DNA of 64,000 nucleotides from Pinisolibacter aquiterrae (GTDB lineage: Bacteria > Pseudomonadota > Alphaproteobacteria > Rhizobiales > Ancalomicrobiaceae), in contig NZ_JAFNIH010000041.1 in assembly GCF_019160155.1 (NCBI RefSeq), positions 352,871-416,870 on the forward strand. The letters run 5' to 3'. Of this stretch, positions 17,542 through 25,979 are shown in pieces (within the stretch, counting starts at the first letter, position 1; each line of letters starts with the position of its first letter). The notes beneath the pieces are model-generated. The model ran no database searches and was not told where the DNA came from. It was given only the letters and a program-made list of their open reading frames with translations. The position numbers and the translations under genes are program-made.

Positions 17542-18456
17542 GTGTTCGATCCCTATTATCTTCAGCAATTGGCCATCGGCCTGTCACAGGGCGTGATCTA
17601 CGCGCTGATGGCGATCGGCTTCACGCTGATCTTCGGCGTTCTCAACGTCGTCAACTTCGCCCATGGCGAGGTCTACACCGTCGGCGCCTTCGCCGGCCTC
17701 CTCCTCATCACCGCCTTCGCGCCGCCGTTCCTGGTGGTGCTCTTCGTGGTGCTGGCGGTGGGCGCGGCGCTCGGCTTCGGGTTGGAGCGCATCGCCTTCA
17801 AGCCGTTCCGCCGCTTCTCCGACGAGGCCTCGCTGAAGTCCCGCGCCATGCGCGAATCGACGCTGATGTCGTCGCTCGCCGTCTCGATCGTCGCCCGCGA
17901 GGGGCTGGAGATCGCCTTCGGCTCGCAGATGCAGACGCTGCCCTTCGAATATCTGATCAACAAGCCGATCGCGATCGGCCCGGTCACCATCGTCACCGGC
18001 GACGTCATCATCTTCGTGGTGGCGGCGCTGATGCTGGGCGGGCTCCAGTATCTGCTGACCAAGACCCGCGTCGGCCTGTCGATCCGCGCGGTCTCGGCCA
18101 ATCCGCTCGGCGCCAAATACGTCGGCATCGACACCGACCGCACGATCGTCACCACCTTCGCCATCGGCTCGATGATGGGCGCCGGCGCCGGCATCCTGGT
18201 CGGGCTCTATTACGGCGCGATCTTCCCGGCGATGGGCTTCGTGCCCGGCATCAAGGCCTTCGTCGCGATGGTGATGGGGGGGCTCTCCTCGATCCCCGGC
18301 GCGGTGATCTGCGCTCTGCTGCTCGGCCTCTCGGAAGGGCTCGCCACCACCTTCATCTCGTCGAACTGGGCCGACATGGTCGCCTACGGCTTCCTCATCG
18401 TCACCCTGATCTTCTTTCCGCAGGGCCTCTTCGGGGCGGGGAGGGAACGTGTCTGA
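17542..18456 (+). CDS. Liv-type ABC permease, LivH-like (second set)
   Basis: A 304-residue permease with the LivH opening LAIGLSQGVIYALMAIGFTLIFG and a conserved AFVAMVMGGLSSIPGAVICA segment. The GTG start at 17542 is supported by AGGGGG about seven bases upstream; the longer frame from 17419 begins inside the stem-loop region. It overlaps the next gene by 8 bp. Confidence 0.9.
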   Translation: MFDPYYLQQLAIGLSQGVIYALMAIGFTLIFGVLNVVNFAHGEVYTVGAFAGLLLITAFAPPFLVVLFVVLAVGAALGFGLERIAFKPFRRFSDEASLKSRAMRESTLMSSLAVSIVAREGLEIAFGSQMQTLPFEYLINKPIAIGPVTIVTGDVIIFVVAALMLGGLQYLLTKTRVGLSIRAVSANPLGAKYVGIDTDRTIVTTFAIGSMMGAGAGILVGLYYGAIFPAMGFVPGIKAFVAMVMGGLSSIPGAVICALLLGLSEGLATTFISSNWADMVAYGFLIVTLIFFPQGLFGAGRERV

Positions 18457-19459
18457 GATCACTCGCAAGGGATGGGTCGTGCCCGTCCTGCTCCTCGTCC
18501 TCGTCTTCGCCGTGGCTCCCTTCACGCTGGCGCAGTTCGGCAAGGGCTATTTCTTCCAGGTCGCCAATCTGGTGCTGATCTTCTCGCTGCTGGCGGTGTC
18601 GCTGCACCTCGTCACCGGCGTCGCGGGCCTCCTGCACCTGGGTCATGCCGCCTTCTACGGCATCGGCGCCTATGTCGCGGCGCTGATGGGCACCGACCTG
18701 AAGCTCGGCTTCCTGTGGGGCCTGCCGGCCGCCGGACTGGTCGCCGCCCTCTTCGCCCTGGTGGTGGCGCTGCCGACCATGCGGCTCGTCTCGATCTATT
18801 TCGCGGTGGCGACGCTCGCCATCGGGCAGATGATCAACACCGTCCTCCTCAACTGGGTCGCCGTCACCAAGGGCCCGAACGGGGTGATGCTGTTCTCCGG
18901 CATCAAGCTCTTCGGCTTCGCGGTGAAGGGTCCGCTCGCGGTCTATTTCGTGGTCGCGGTGGTGGTCGTGGCGTCGATCTGGGTGCTGCATCGCCTCAGC
19001 CATTCCTATTACGGCAATGCGTTGCGCTCGCTGCGCGAGGACGATCAGTGCGCCGACGCCATGGGCATCGACACGGTGCGGCTGAAGATCGAGGTCTTCA
19101 CCCTCTCCGCCTTCTTCGCGGGGCTCGCCGGGGCGCTCTGGGCCTATACGACCGGCTACGTCTCGCCCGGCGACTTCAACTTCTCCAACTCGATCCTGAT
19201 CCTGGCGATGGTGGTGGTCGGCGGCCTCGGCTCGCTGCCCGGCGCGATCGTCGGCGCCGTCCTCCTGATCCTCCTGCCGGAGGTGCTGCGGGGGCTCGGC
19301 GATCTCCGCAACGTGATGGTCGGTCTGGTGATGTTCGTCTCGATCCTGTTCCTGCCCAAGGGGCTCTTCGGCGAGGTCTCCGCGCTCGCCTTCGTCCGCC
19401 GCAATCTCGGCGTGAAATGGGGCGCGGCCCCGTCCGAGCGGGAGGTCGGTTGGAGATGA
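18449..19459 (+). CDS. Liv-type ABC permease, LivM-like (second set)
   Basis: A 336-residue LivM permease. The GTG start at 18449 lies inside the end of livH and follows GAGGGAA. It has the typical GVAGLLHLGHAAFYGIGAYV motif and MVVVGGLGSLPGAIVGAV near residues 250-270. Unlike the first set, it is a separate protein that ends before the ATPase gene, with a 4-bp overlap. Confidence 0.92.
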   Translation: MSEITRKGWVVPVLLLVLVFAVAPFTLAQFGKGYFFQVANLVLIFSLLAVSLHLVTGVAGLLHLGHAAFYGIGAYVAALMGTDLKLGFLWGLPAAGLVAALFALVVALPTMRLVSIYFAVATLAIGQMINTVLLNWVAVTKGPNGVMLFSGIKLFGFAVKGPLAVYFVVAVVVVASIWVLHRLSHSYYGNALRSLREDDQCADAMGIDTVRLKIEVFTLSAFFAGLAGALWAYTTGYVSPGDFNFSNSILILAMVVVGGLGSLPGAIVGAVLLILLPEVLRGLGDLRNVMVGLVMFVSILFLPKGLFGEVSALAFVRRNLGVKWGAAPSEREVGWR

Positions 19460-20208
19460 GCCTGCTCGAGATCGAAAACGTCACCCGTCGCTTCGGCGGA
19501 CTGGTCGCGGTCGACGACGTCACCACCCGGGTCGAGGCGGGCGAGCTGGTCGGCCTGATCGGCCCCAACGGGGCCGGCAAGACCACGCTCTTCAACCTCA
19601 TCTCCGGCTTCACGGCGCTCACCTCCGGCGCGGTGCGCTTCAAGGGCGCGGCGATCGACGGATCGAAGCCCCACGTGATCGCGGCGCGCGGCATGTCGCG
19701 CACCTTCCAGAACCTGCGCGTCTTCCCGAACATGTCGGTCTTCGACAACGTCTCGGTCGGGTCGGTCGGCGCCATGGGTCAATCGGCCTTCGCCGCCGTC
19801 TTCGGCCGGCGGGGGCGCTCCGACGCCATCTCGGCGCGCACCTGGGAGGCGCTGGAGCGTGTCGGCCTCGCCGAACAGTCGGAGGAGTTGGCCGCCAACC
19901 TCTCCTACGGCAAGCGGAAATATCTCGAGATCGCCCGCGCTCTGGCGATGAGGCCGGATCTCCTGATCCTCGACGAACCCGCCGCCGGCCTCAACGACAG
20001 CGAGACCGCCGAACTCGCCCGCTTCATCCGCACGCTCAACGACGATGGTCTCGCCGTGATGCTGGTGGAGCACGACATGAACCTCGTCATGGGCATCTGC
20101 TCGCGCGTCGTGGTGCTCGCCTCCGGCCGCAAGATCGCCGACGCCGAACCGGCGGTCGTCCGCGCCGATCCGGCGGTGCTCGAAGCCTATCTGGGGGTCG
20201 ACGAATGA
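19456..20208 (+). CDS. Liv-type ABC ATPase, LivG-like (second set)
   Basis: A 250-residue ATPase with Walker A GPNGAGKTT (36-44), a LivG-style signature LSYGKRKYLEIARAL and Walker B LLILDEPAAGL. The ATG at 19456 overlaps the livM stop. It pairs with the LivF protein encoded immediately downstream. Confidence 0.93.
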   Translation: MSLLEIENVTRRFGGLVAVDDVTTRVEAGELVGLIGPNGAGKTTLFNLISGFTALTSGAVRFKGAAIDGSKPHVIAARGMSRTFQNLRVFPNMSVFDNVSVGSVGAMGQSAFAAVFGRRGRSDAISARTWEALERVGLAEQSEELAANLSYGKRKYLEIARALAMRPDLLILDEPAAGLNDSETAELARFIRTLNDDGLAVMLVEHDMNLVMGICSRVVVLASGRKIADAEPAVVRADPAVLEAYLGVDE

Positions 20209-20915
20209 GTCTTCTCGAAATTCGCGGCCTCACCGTCACCATGGGCGTCCAGGAGATCCTGCACGGGGTCGACCTCGACGTCGCCGAACGCGGCATCGTC
20301 GCGGTGCTCGGCTCCAACGGCGTCGGCAAGACGACCCTGATGCGGGCGATTTCCGGCATCTACAAGCCGAAAGCCGGCACCATCCGCTTCAAGGGCGAGG
20401 ACATCTCCAAGCTGAAGAGCCACGAGATCGTCGCGCGCGGCCTCCTCCAGGCGCCCGAGGGCCGGCAGATCTTCTCCTCCATGTCGGTCCGGGAAAATCT
20501 GGTGATCGGCGGCGGCGCGCACGGGCTCTCCGAACTCGAGCGGATCCTCGTGCTCTTCCCCAAGCTCGGCGAGCGCATGAGCCAGATCGCCGGCTCGCTC
20601 TCCGGCGGCGAGCAGCAGATGCTGTGCATCGCCCGCGCGCTGATGGCCAAGCCCTCGATCCTGCTTCTCGACGAACCCTCGCTCGGCCTCGCGCCCAAAT
20701 TCGTCAAGGGCATCTTCGATCTGGTGTCGCAGATCCGCGACGAGGGCCTGTCGATCCTGATCGTCGAGCAGAACGCCAAGGCGGCGCTCCGCATCGCCGA
20801 CCGCGCGGCGGTGATGGAGAGCGGCCGCATCGCCCTCGAAGGCCGCGCCGTCGACCTCGCCGGCGATCCCCGTATCGTCGAGGCCTATCTCGGCGGCCAC
20901 GTCCACACGGTCTGA
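20205..20915 (+). CDS. Liv-type ABC ATPase, LivF-like (second set)
   Basis: A 236-residue ATPase with GSNGVGKTT near residues 36-44 (a slightly unusual Ser/Val Walker A), signature LSGGEQQMLCIARAL and Walker B ILLLDEPSLGL. It completes the transporter encoded from 16326 and is followed after 9 bp by the second ATC-hydrolase-family gene. Confidence 0.93.
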   Translation: MSLLEIRGLTVTMGVQEILHGVDLDVAERGIVAVLGSNGVGKTTLMRAISGIYKPKAGTIRFKGEDISKLKSHEIVARGLLQAPEGRQIFSSMSVRENLVIGGGAHGLSELERILVLFPKLGERMSQIAGSLSGGEQQMLCIARALMAKPSILLLDEPSLGLAPKFVKGIFDLVSQIRDEGLSILIVEQNAKAALRIADRAAVMESGRIALEGRAVDLAGDPRIVEAYLGGHVHTV

Positions 20916-20924
20916 GGAACGGTC

Positions 20925-21392
20925 ATGACCCAGCCGATCATCGAACGCCGCCGCATCGAGGCGGAAATCCTGAAACACGTCTACGACGTGCTGGTGGAGA
21001 GCCACGGCGAGGCGGTGGCGAAGGCGACGCTGGACGCCGCCGTCTCCCGTTCGGCGGTGGCGCAAGGGGCGAAGTTCCGCGCCGAGCTCGGCCGCGATCC
21101 CGATCTCGCCGACTTCGCCGACATCCTGCCCAACTGGACGGCCAACGATTCGCTGGCGATCGAGGTGCGTCACGCCGCCCCCGACCGGCTCGAATTCGAC
21201 GTCGTCCGCTGCCGTTACGCGGAGATGTATCGCGAGATGGGACTGGGCGAGATCGGCCATCTCCTCTCCTGCAATCGCGACGGCGAATTCTGCACCGGCT
21301 ACAATCCGGCGATGGAGTTGACCCGCACCGAGACCATCATGAGCGGGGCGAAGCGCTGCGACTTCCGCTACCGGATGAAGACCGCCGACTGA
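20925..21392 (+). CDS. ATC-hydrolase-family protein, copy 2
   Basis: A 155-residue, more canonical member of the L-2-amino-thiazoline-4-carboxylate hydrolase family. The characteristic C-terminal region reads VRCRYAEMYREMG, LLSCNRDGEFCTGYNP and GAKRCDFRYR, with cysteines at 96, 116, 123 and 145. It is co-transcribed with the Liv transporter upstream and an M20D amidohydrolase downstream. In the known ATC pathway a hydrolase of this family is followed by an amidohydrolase that removes the carbamoyl group, so the gene order is suggestive. The actual substrate remains unknown. Confidence 0.75.
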   Translation: MTQPIIERRRIEAEILKHVYDVLVESHGEAVAKATLDAAVSRSAVAQGAKFRAELGRDPDLADFADILPNWTANDSLAIEVRHAAPDRLEFDVVRCRYAEMYREMGLGEIGHLLSCNRDGEFCTGYNPAMELTRTETIMSGAKRCDFRYRMKTAD

Positions 21393-21424
21393 TCCCGCCC
21401 TTGCCTGCGCCCACGGAGGGCCCG

Positions 21425-22600
21425 ATGAACGCCGTACCCACTCTCTTCTCCTGCGAGGAAATCGACGAGGCGGTCGCCTGGCGGCGTGAGCTGCACGCCA
21501 TGCCCGAGCTCGCCTTCCAGGAGCACCGCACCTCCGCCTTCGTCGCCGAGCGGCTCGCCTCCTTCGGTCTGAAGGTCTCGACCGGGCTCGGCGGCACCGG
21601 CGTCGTCGCGACCCTCTCGCGCGGCTCCTCCTCCCGCGCCGTCGGCCTGCGCGCCGACATGGACGCCCTCGCCATCCACGAGGCGACCGGCCTCGCCTAC
21701 GCCTCCAGGAACGTCGGCCGCATGCACGCCTGCGGCCACGACGGCCACACCGCGATGCTGCTCGCCGCCGCCCGCCGGCTGTCGCAGTCGACGACCCTCG
21801 ACGGCACCGTGCATTTCGTGTTCCAGCCGGCCGAGGAGAACGAGGGCGGCGCCGAGCGCATGGTCGCCGACGGGCTCTTCCGCGACTTCCCCATGGAGGC
21901 GATCTTCGGCATGCACAATTGGCCGGCGCTGCCGCTCGGCCGCGCCGGTCTGACGACCGGGGCGATGATGGCGGCCTTCGGCATCTTCGAGATCGAGGTG
22001 AAGGGGCGCGGCGCCCACGGCGCCATGCCGCATCAGGGCGCCGACCCGGTCGCCGCCGTCTTCCAGATCGGCTCGGCGCTCCAGACCATCGCCTCGCGCA
22101 ACGTCTCGCCGATGTCCTCGGCCGTGGTCTCGGTGACGACCGTCCACGGCGGCGACGCCTGGAACGTCATTCCCGACGCCTGCCGCATGAGCGGCACCGT
22201 GCGCTGGTTCGATCCGGCGATCGGCGATCTCATCGAGACGCGGCTGAAGGCGATCGTCCACGGCATCGCCGAGGCGATGGGCTGCGAGGCGACGATCGAC
22301 TATCAGCGCCGCTACCCCGCCACCATCAACGACGCCGGCGAGGCCCGCTTCGTCCAGGGCGTGGTGCGGACCATGGCGCCGAAGCTGATCCTCGAGGAGG
22401 AGATCGAGCCGAGCATGGGCGCGGAGGACTTCGCCTTCATGCTCCAGAAGAAGCCCGGCGCCTACGTCTGGGTCGGCCAGGGCCGCGAGGGCGCCAACCC
22501 CGGCCTCCATTCGCCGCGTTACGACTTCAACGACGCGGCCCTGCCGATCGGCGCGGAACTCTGGGTCCGGATCGCCGAGGAGCGCCTGCGCCGGGCGTGA
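21425..22600 (+). CDS. M20D-family metal amidohydrolase
   Basis: A 391-residue amidohydrolase of the hippurate hydrolase / aminoacylase-like M20D group. Metal-site motifs are visible: RADMDAL near residue 76, HACGHDGHT at 101-109, FQPAEENEGGAE near 130-141 and GRGAHGAMPH. It ends the operon that holds the Liv transporter and both ATC-hydrolase-family proteins. The ATG follows GGAGGG at 21414-21419. It would cleave an N-acyl or N-carbamoyl amino acid in the cytoplasm; classical N-carbamoylases are usually of the M20C-like type, so the substrate class is uncertain. Confidence 0.88.
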   Translation: MNAVPTLFSCEEIDEAVAWRRELHAMPELAFQEHRTSAFVAERLASFGLKVSTGLGGTGVVATLSRGSSSRAVGLRADMDALAIHEATGLAYASRNVGRMHACGHDGHTAMLLAAARRLSQSTTLDGTVHFVFQPAEENEGGAERMVADGLFRDFPMEAIFGMHNWPALPLGRAGLTTGAMMAAFGIFEIEVKGRGAHGAMPHQGADPVAAVFQIGSALQTIASRNVSPMSSAVVSVTTVHGGDAWNVIPDACRMSGTVRWFDPAIGDLIETRLKAIVHGIAEAMGCEATIDYQRRYPATINDAGEARFVQGVVRTMAPKLILEEEIEPSMGAEDFAFMLQKKPGAYVWVGQGREGANPGLHSPRYDFNDAALPIGAELWVRIAEERLRRA

Positions 22601-22608
22601 GGCCACGC

Positions 22609-22631
22609 CCGCGCGGGGGTCACCCGCGCGG
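22609..22631. terminator. Stem-loop between convergent amidohydrolase and IclR genes
   Basis: CCGCGCGGG (22609-22617) and CCCGCGCGG (22623-22631) form a perfect 9-bp stem with a 5-nt loop. It lies 8 bp after the amidohydrolase stop and overlaps the last codons of the IclR gene, so it could serve both strands. Confidence 0.5.
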
Positions 22632-23453
22632 CGCCTCGACGCCGCCGAGCCACCGCGCCGGCCGCCGCAGCGCCGGATCGAACGGCGACACGCGGCGGCC
22701 GATCGCCTCGGCCTCGCGGCGCAGACAGTCGATCACCGCCGCCTTGCGCTCCGGCGTCAGGCGCTCGCTCAGCGTGCCGATCGACAGCGCCGCGACGACG
22801 TTGCCGTTGGTGTCGAAGATCGGCACCGCGACCCCGGTCATGCCCGGCAGAACGCCCGTCTCCGACGCGGAGAAGCCGAGGCGCTGCGCCTTTTCGATCT
22901 CGGTGCGCAGGAACACCTCGTCGATCGGCGACATGTCGATCAGCCGCGGCAGGTTGAAGCGGATCACCTCCTCGCGCTCGCCCGGCGGCAGAAAGGCGAG
23001 GATGACCAGCGAGCCCTGACCGATGCCGAGCGGGATGCGCCCGCCGATGTCGTCGGTGAAGGAGCGGATCGGGATGGGTCCGTTCGCCCGGTCGAGGCAG
23101 ACCGCGTTGAACCCGGTCCGCACCAGCAGGAACACGGTCTCGCCGAGCGCCGCGCACAGATGGATGAGATGCGGCCGGCACGTGTCGCGCAGATTGTCCG
23201 AGGTCTCGACCCGTGCCGCGAGCGCGAAGAAGTCGAGCGCCAGCCGGTAGCGGCGATCGGCCGTGCGGGTCACGAACTCCTCCGCGATCAGCGATTTCAG
23301 CAGGCGATGCGTGGTCGCTTCGGTCTCGCCCGCCTGGGCGGCGAGATCGGAGAGCCGCATGCCGCCCGCCGTCGCCTCGCCGAGATGGCGCAGCAGGCGC
23401 AGCCCGCGCTGGAGACTGGTCGGGGCGTCGGCTTCGTCGCTGCGTTTCTTCAT
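22620..23453 (-). CDS. IclR-family transcriptional regulator
   Basis: A 277-residue IclR regulator. The N-terminal winged helix covers about residues 12-75 (TSLQRGLRLLRHLGEATAGG, LSDLAAQAGETEATTHRLLK) and the effector domain has the family segments LGETVFLLVRTGFNAVCLDR and RIPLGIGQGSLVILAF. The ATG at 23453 is chosen because the upstream extension to 23573 is AT-rich promoter DNA. It is divergent from the SDR gene at 23594 and convergent to the M20D gene, so it probably controls the oxidase/Dpp operon. Confidence 0.9.
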   Translation of the reverse strand: MKKRSDEADAPTSLQRGLRLLRHLGEATAGGMRLSDLAAQAGETEATTHRLLKSLIAEEFVTRTADRRYRLALDFFALAARVETSDNLRDTCRPHLIHLCAALGETVFLLVRTGFNAVCLDRANGPIPIRSFTDDIGGRIPLGIGQGSLVILAFLPPGEREEVIRFNLPRLIDMSPIDEVFLRTEIEKAQRLGFSASETGVLPGMTGVAVPIFDTNGNVVAALSIGTLSERLTPERKAAVIDCLRREAEAIGRRVSPFDPALRRPARWLGGVEAPRG

Positions 23454-23478
23454 TCGAAATCTGGGCTCCGTTATGAAC

Positions 23479-23490
23479 CGATAAATATCG
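23479..23490. promoter_or_regulatory. AT-rich divergent promoter with CGATA/TATCG repeat
   Basis: The 140-bp gap between IclR and SDR genes is AT-rich at 23455-23525. It contains the inverted repeat CGATA-AA-TATCG. This may be an IclR operator or promoter element; support is positional only. Confidence 0.35.
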
Positions 23491-23593
23491 TCTAATAAAA
23501 ATATGACGACCAATTTTTCAAATGGCAAGAATCGAGATTGACATTCGCCCCTCGCCCCCGCGTGATTGGTCATCGGATGGGCATGAGGACCTT

Positions 23594-24301
23594 ATGGGCA
23601 CTGCAGCAAAAGTCGTCATGATTTCAGGCGCTTCACGCGGCATCGGCGCGGCCGTCGCGCACGAGTTGCGCGCGCGCGGCCATCGTCTGTCGCTCGGCGT
23701 CCGCGATCCCGCCGCGGTGCGCGCCGTCTTCGGCCCCGACGCCGACGATCTCCTGATCCATGCCTACGAGGCCGCCGATCCCGCGTCCCCCGACGCCTGG
23801 GTCGCGGCGACGCTCGCCCGCTTCGGCCGCATCGACGGTCTCGTCGCCAATGCCGGCATCGCCCCCTTCGTCGGTCTCGAGAGCGGCGATCTCGCCGAGC
23901 TGGATCGGCTCTGGGAGATCGACGTCAAGGCGCCCTTCCTGCTGATCCGCGCCGCCTTCCCGGCCCTGAAGACCGCCGGCGAGGGCCGGGTCGTCACCGT
24001 CGCCTCGCTCTCCGGCAAGCGCGTGATGGGCCTCAACACCGGCTACCAGATGGCCAAACACGCCGTCGTCGCCCTGACTCATTCGGTGCGGCGCCACGGC
24101 TGGGAGCACGGCATCCGCGCCACCGCGCTCTGCCCCGGCTTCGTCGCCACCGACCTGACCGCCCACGTCACCGATCTGCCTGCAGAGGCGATGACCGATC
24201 CCGCCGATCTCGGCCGCCTCGTCGCCACGGTGATCGAGCTGCCCAACACCGCCGGCGTCGCCGAACTCCTCGTCAACTGCCGCTACGAGCACATGCTGTG
24301 A
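23594..24301 (+). CDS. Short-chain dehydrogenase/reductase
   Basis: A 235-residue classical SDR with SGASRGIG (11-18), NAG at 86-88, Ser138 and Tyr151-x3-Lys155 (YQMAK). The ATG at 23594 follows GAGGAC; an earlier in-frame ATG at 23522 falls in the promoter region. It overlaps the ferredoxin-like gene by 4 bp, so it belongs to the operon of the three-component dehydrogenase and Dpp transporter. It likely handles the keto or hydroxy product of that oxidase; the substrate is unknown. Confidence 0.88.
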   Translation: MGTAAKVVMISGASRGIGAAVAHELRARGHRLSLGVRDPAAVRAVFGPDADDLLIHAYEAADPASPDAWVAATLARFGRIDGLVANAGIAPFVGLESGDLAELDRLWEIDVKAPFLLIRAAFPALKTAGEGRVVTVASLSGKRVMGLNTGYQMAKHAVVALTHSVRRHGWEHGIRATALCPGFVATDLTAHVTDLPAEAMTDPADLGRLVATVIELPNTAGVAELLVNCRYEHML

Positions 24302-24612
24302 CCCCGAACCCCACCCCCCGGCCCGGCCTCTTCCACCGTCTCGTCGAGCGGACGGGCCCGGTCCTTCGTTTCGAGATCGACGGCGTTCCGGCCGAGGGGC
24401 GGGCGGGGGATCATCTCCTCACCGCGATCCTGCTCGCCCGTCCCGATCTGCGCCGGTTCGAATTCGCCGAGACCACCCGCTCCGGCTTCTGCCTGATGGG
24501 CGCCTGCCAGGACTGCTGGGTCGATCTCGCCGACGGCCGCCGGCTCCGCGCCTGTTCCACCCTGCTCGAGGAGGGCATGCACGTCCTCGTCGAGGGGAGG
24601 GCGCGGGCATGA
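24298..24612 (+). CDS. [2Fe-2S] ferredoxin-like small subunit of a dehydrogenase
   Basis: A 104-residue plant-type ferredoxin-like protein starting with GTG at 24298 (GTGA overlap with the SDR stop). The cluster ligands C65, C70, C73 and C86 follow the C-x4-C-x2-C-xn-C pattern (GFCLMGACQDCWV, LRACST). This small subunit is typical of heterotrimeric D-hydroxyproline dehydrogenase, opine oxidase and hydrogen-cyanide-synthase-type (HcnA) enzymes, in which it passes electrons between the two FAD subunits. The next two genes encode those subunits. Confidence 0.88.
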   Translation: MTPNPTPRPGLFHRLVERTGPVLRFEIDGVPAEGRAGDHLLTAILLARPDLRRFEFAETTRSGFCLMGACQDCWVDLADGRRLRACSTLLEEGMHVLVEGRARA

Positions 24613-25979
24613 GCGTGGCGAAGCTTCCCCACGTCGCGGTGGTCGGCGCCGGCCCGGCCGGCCTGCGCGCCGTCGAGGTGCTCGTCGCCGGCGGACTCAA
24701 TCCGGTCCTGATCGACGAGGCGCCGCGCTCCGGCGGCCAGATCTATCGCCGTCCGCCGCCCGGCGCCGAGCGCCCCGCCGCCGATCTCTACGGCTTCGAG
24801 GCGGCCAAGGCCACCGCCCTGCACGGCCTGCTCGATCGCCTCGGCGACCGCGTTCGTTACCGGCCGAACACGCTGGTCTGGTCGATCGAGGGAAAGCGCC
24901 TGCGGCTCCTCGCCGACGAGCGCTTCGACGCGCTCGAGGTCGACGCGATGATCCTCGCCACCGGCGCCATGGATCGCGTGCTGCCCTTCCCCGGCTGGAC
25001 CTTGCCCGGCGTCTTCACCCTCGGCGCCGCGCAGATCGCGCTGAAGGCGCAAGGGGTGGCGATCGGCCGCCGCGTCGCGCTCATCGGCGCCGGTCCGCTG
25101 CTGCCGCTGGTCGCCCATCAATATCGCAAGGCCGGCGCCGAGGTCGTCCTCGCTCTCGACGTCACCGCCTTCCTGCCCAAGGTGATCCACGGCTTCGGCC
25201 TCCTCAATGCGCCGGCGACCCTCGCCAAGGGGCTCTGGTACATGGCCCGCAACGTCCTCGGCGGCGTGCCGATGCGCTTCGGCGCGCGCCGGCTCCGGGT
25301 CGAAGGAACCGATCGGGTCGAGGCGGTGGTGTGGACCGACGCGCGCGGCCGCGAGCATCGCGTCGCCTGCGACGCGGTCGGCGCCTCCTTCGGCCTGCGC
25401 AGCGAGATCCAGCTCGCCGATCTCGCCGGTTGCCGCATCGTCTTCGACGATCTCACCCGGCAGTGGCAGCCCGAGCGCTCGCCCGAGGGGCGGTCCTCGG
25501 TCGTGGACGTCTATCTCGCCGGCGACGGCGCCGCGATCGGTGGCGCCGACGTCGCGGAGTTGACCGGCGCGCGCGCCGCGCTCACTCTGCTCGCCGACCA
25601 TGGCCGCCCGGCCGATGCCGCTCGGATCGATCGGCTGGACCGGGAACTGGCGCGTCATCGCCGGTTCCGCCGGGCCCTCGAGGCCGCCTATCCCTTCCCG
25701 GGCCATCTCCTCGACGATCTCGCCGATACGGAGACGCTGTGCCGCTGCGAGGGGATCACGGTGGGAGCGGTGCGCGCCGCCGCGCGGGAGCGCGACGTCG
25801 ACGAGATCAACCGCCTGAAGGCGCTGACCCGCACCGGCATGGGCCGTTGTCAGGGTCGCGTCTGTGGTCAGGCGGCGGCCGAGATCCTGGCGCGGAGCCG
25901 GGGCGTTCCGGTGGAGACGGTCGGTCGCCTGCGCGGCAATCCGCCGGTCAAGCCGATCCCGATCGAGGGGGGACTGTGA
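24609..25979 (+). CDS. FAD/NAD(P)-binding subunit with C-terminal BFD-type Fe-S domain
   Basis: A 456-residue pyridine-nucleotide-disulfide-type flavoprotein, the A/alpha subunit type of opine oxidase, HcnB and D-hydroxyproline dehydrogenase. It has GAGPAG at 13-18, ILATGAMDRVLPFPGWTLPGV in the FAD domain and a second nucleotide motif ALIGAGPLLPLVAHQY. The C-terminal iron-sulfur domain shows C378, C380, C414 and C419 (CRCEG; CQGRVC). It overlaps both neighbours by 4 bp or less, which supports a stoichiometric complex. The substrate is probably an opine, imino acid or D-amino acid. Confidence 0.87.
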   Translation: MSVAKLPHVAVVGAGPAGLRAVEVLVAGGLNPVLIDEAPRSGGQIYRRPPPGAERPAADLYGFEAAKATALHGLLDRLGDRVRYRPNTLVWSIEGKRLRLLADERFDALEVDAMILATGAMDRVLPFPGWTLPGVFTLGAAQIALKAQGVAIGRRVALIGAGPLLPLVAHQYRKAGAEVVLALDVTAFLPKVIHGFGLLNAPATLAKGLWYMARNVLGGVPMRFGARRLRVEGTDRVEAVVWTDARGREHRVACDAVGASFGLRSEIQLADLAGCRIVFDDLTRQWQPERSPEGRSSVVDVYLAGDGAAIGGADVAELTGARAALTLLADHGRPADAARIDRLDRELARHRRFRRALEAAYPFPGHLLDDLADTETLCRCEGITVGAVRAAARERDVDEINRLKALTRTGMGRCQGRVCGQAAAEILARSRGVPVETVGRLRGNPPVKPIPIEGGL

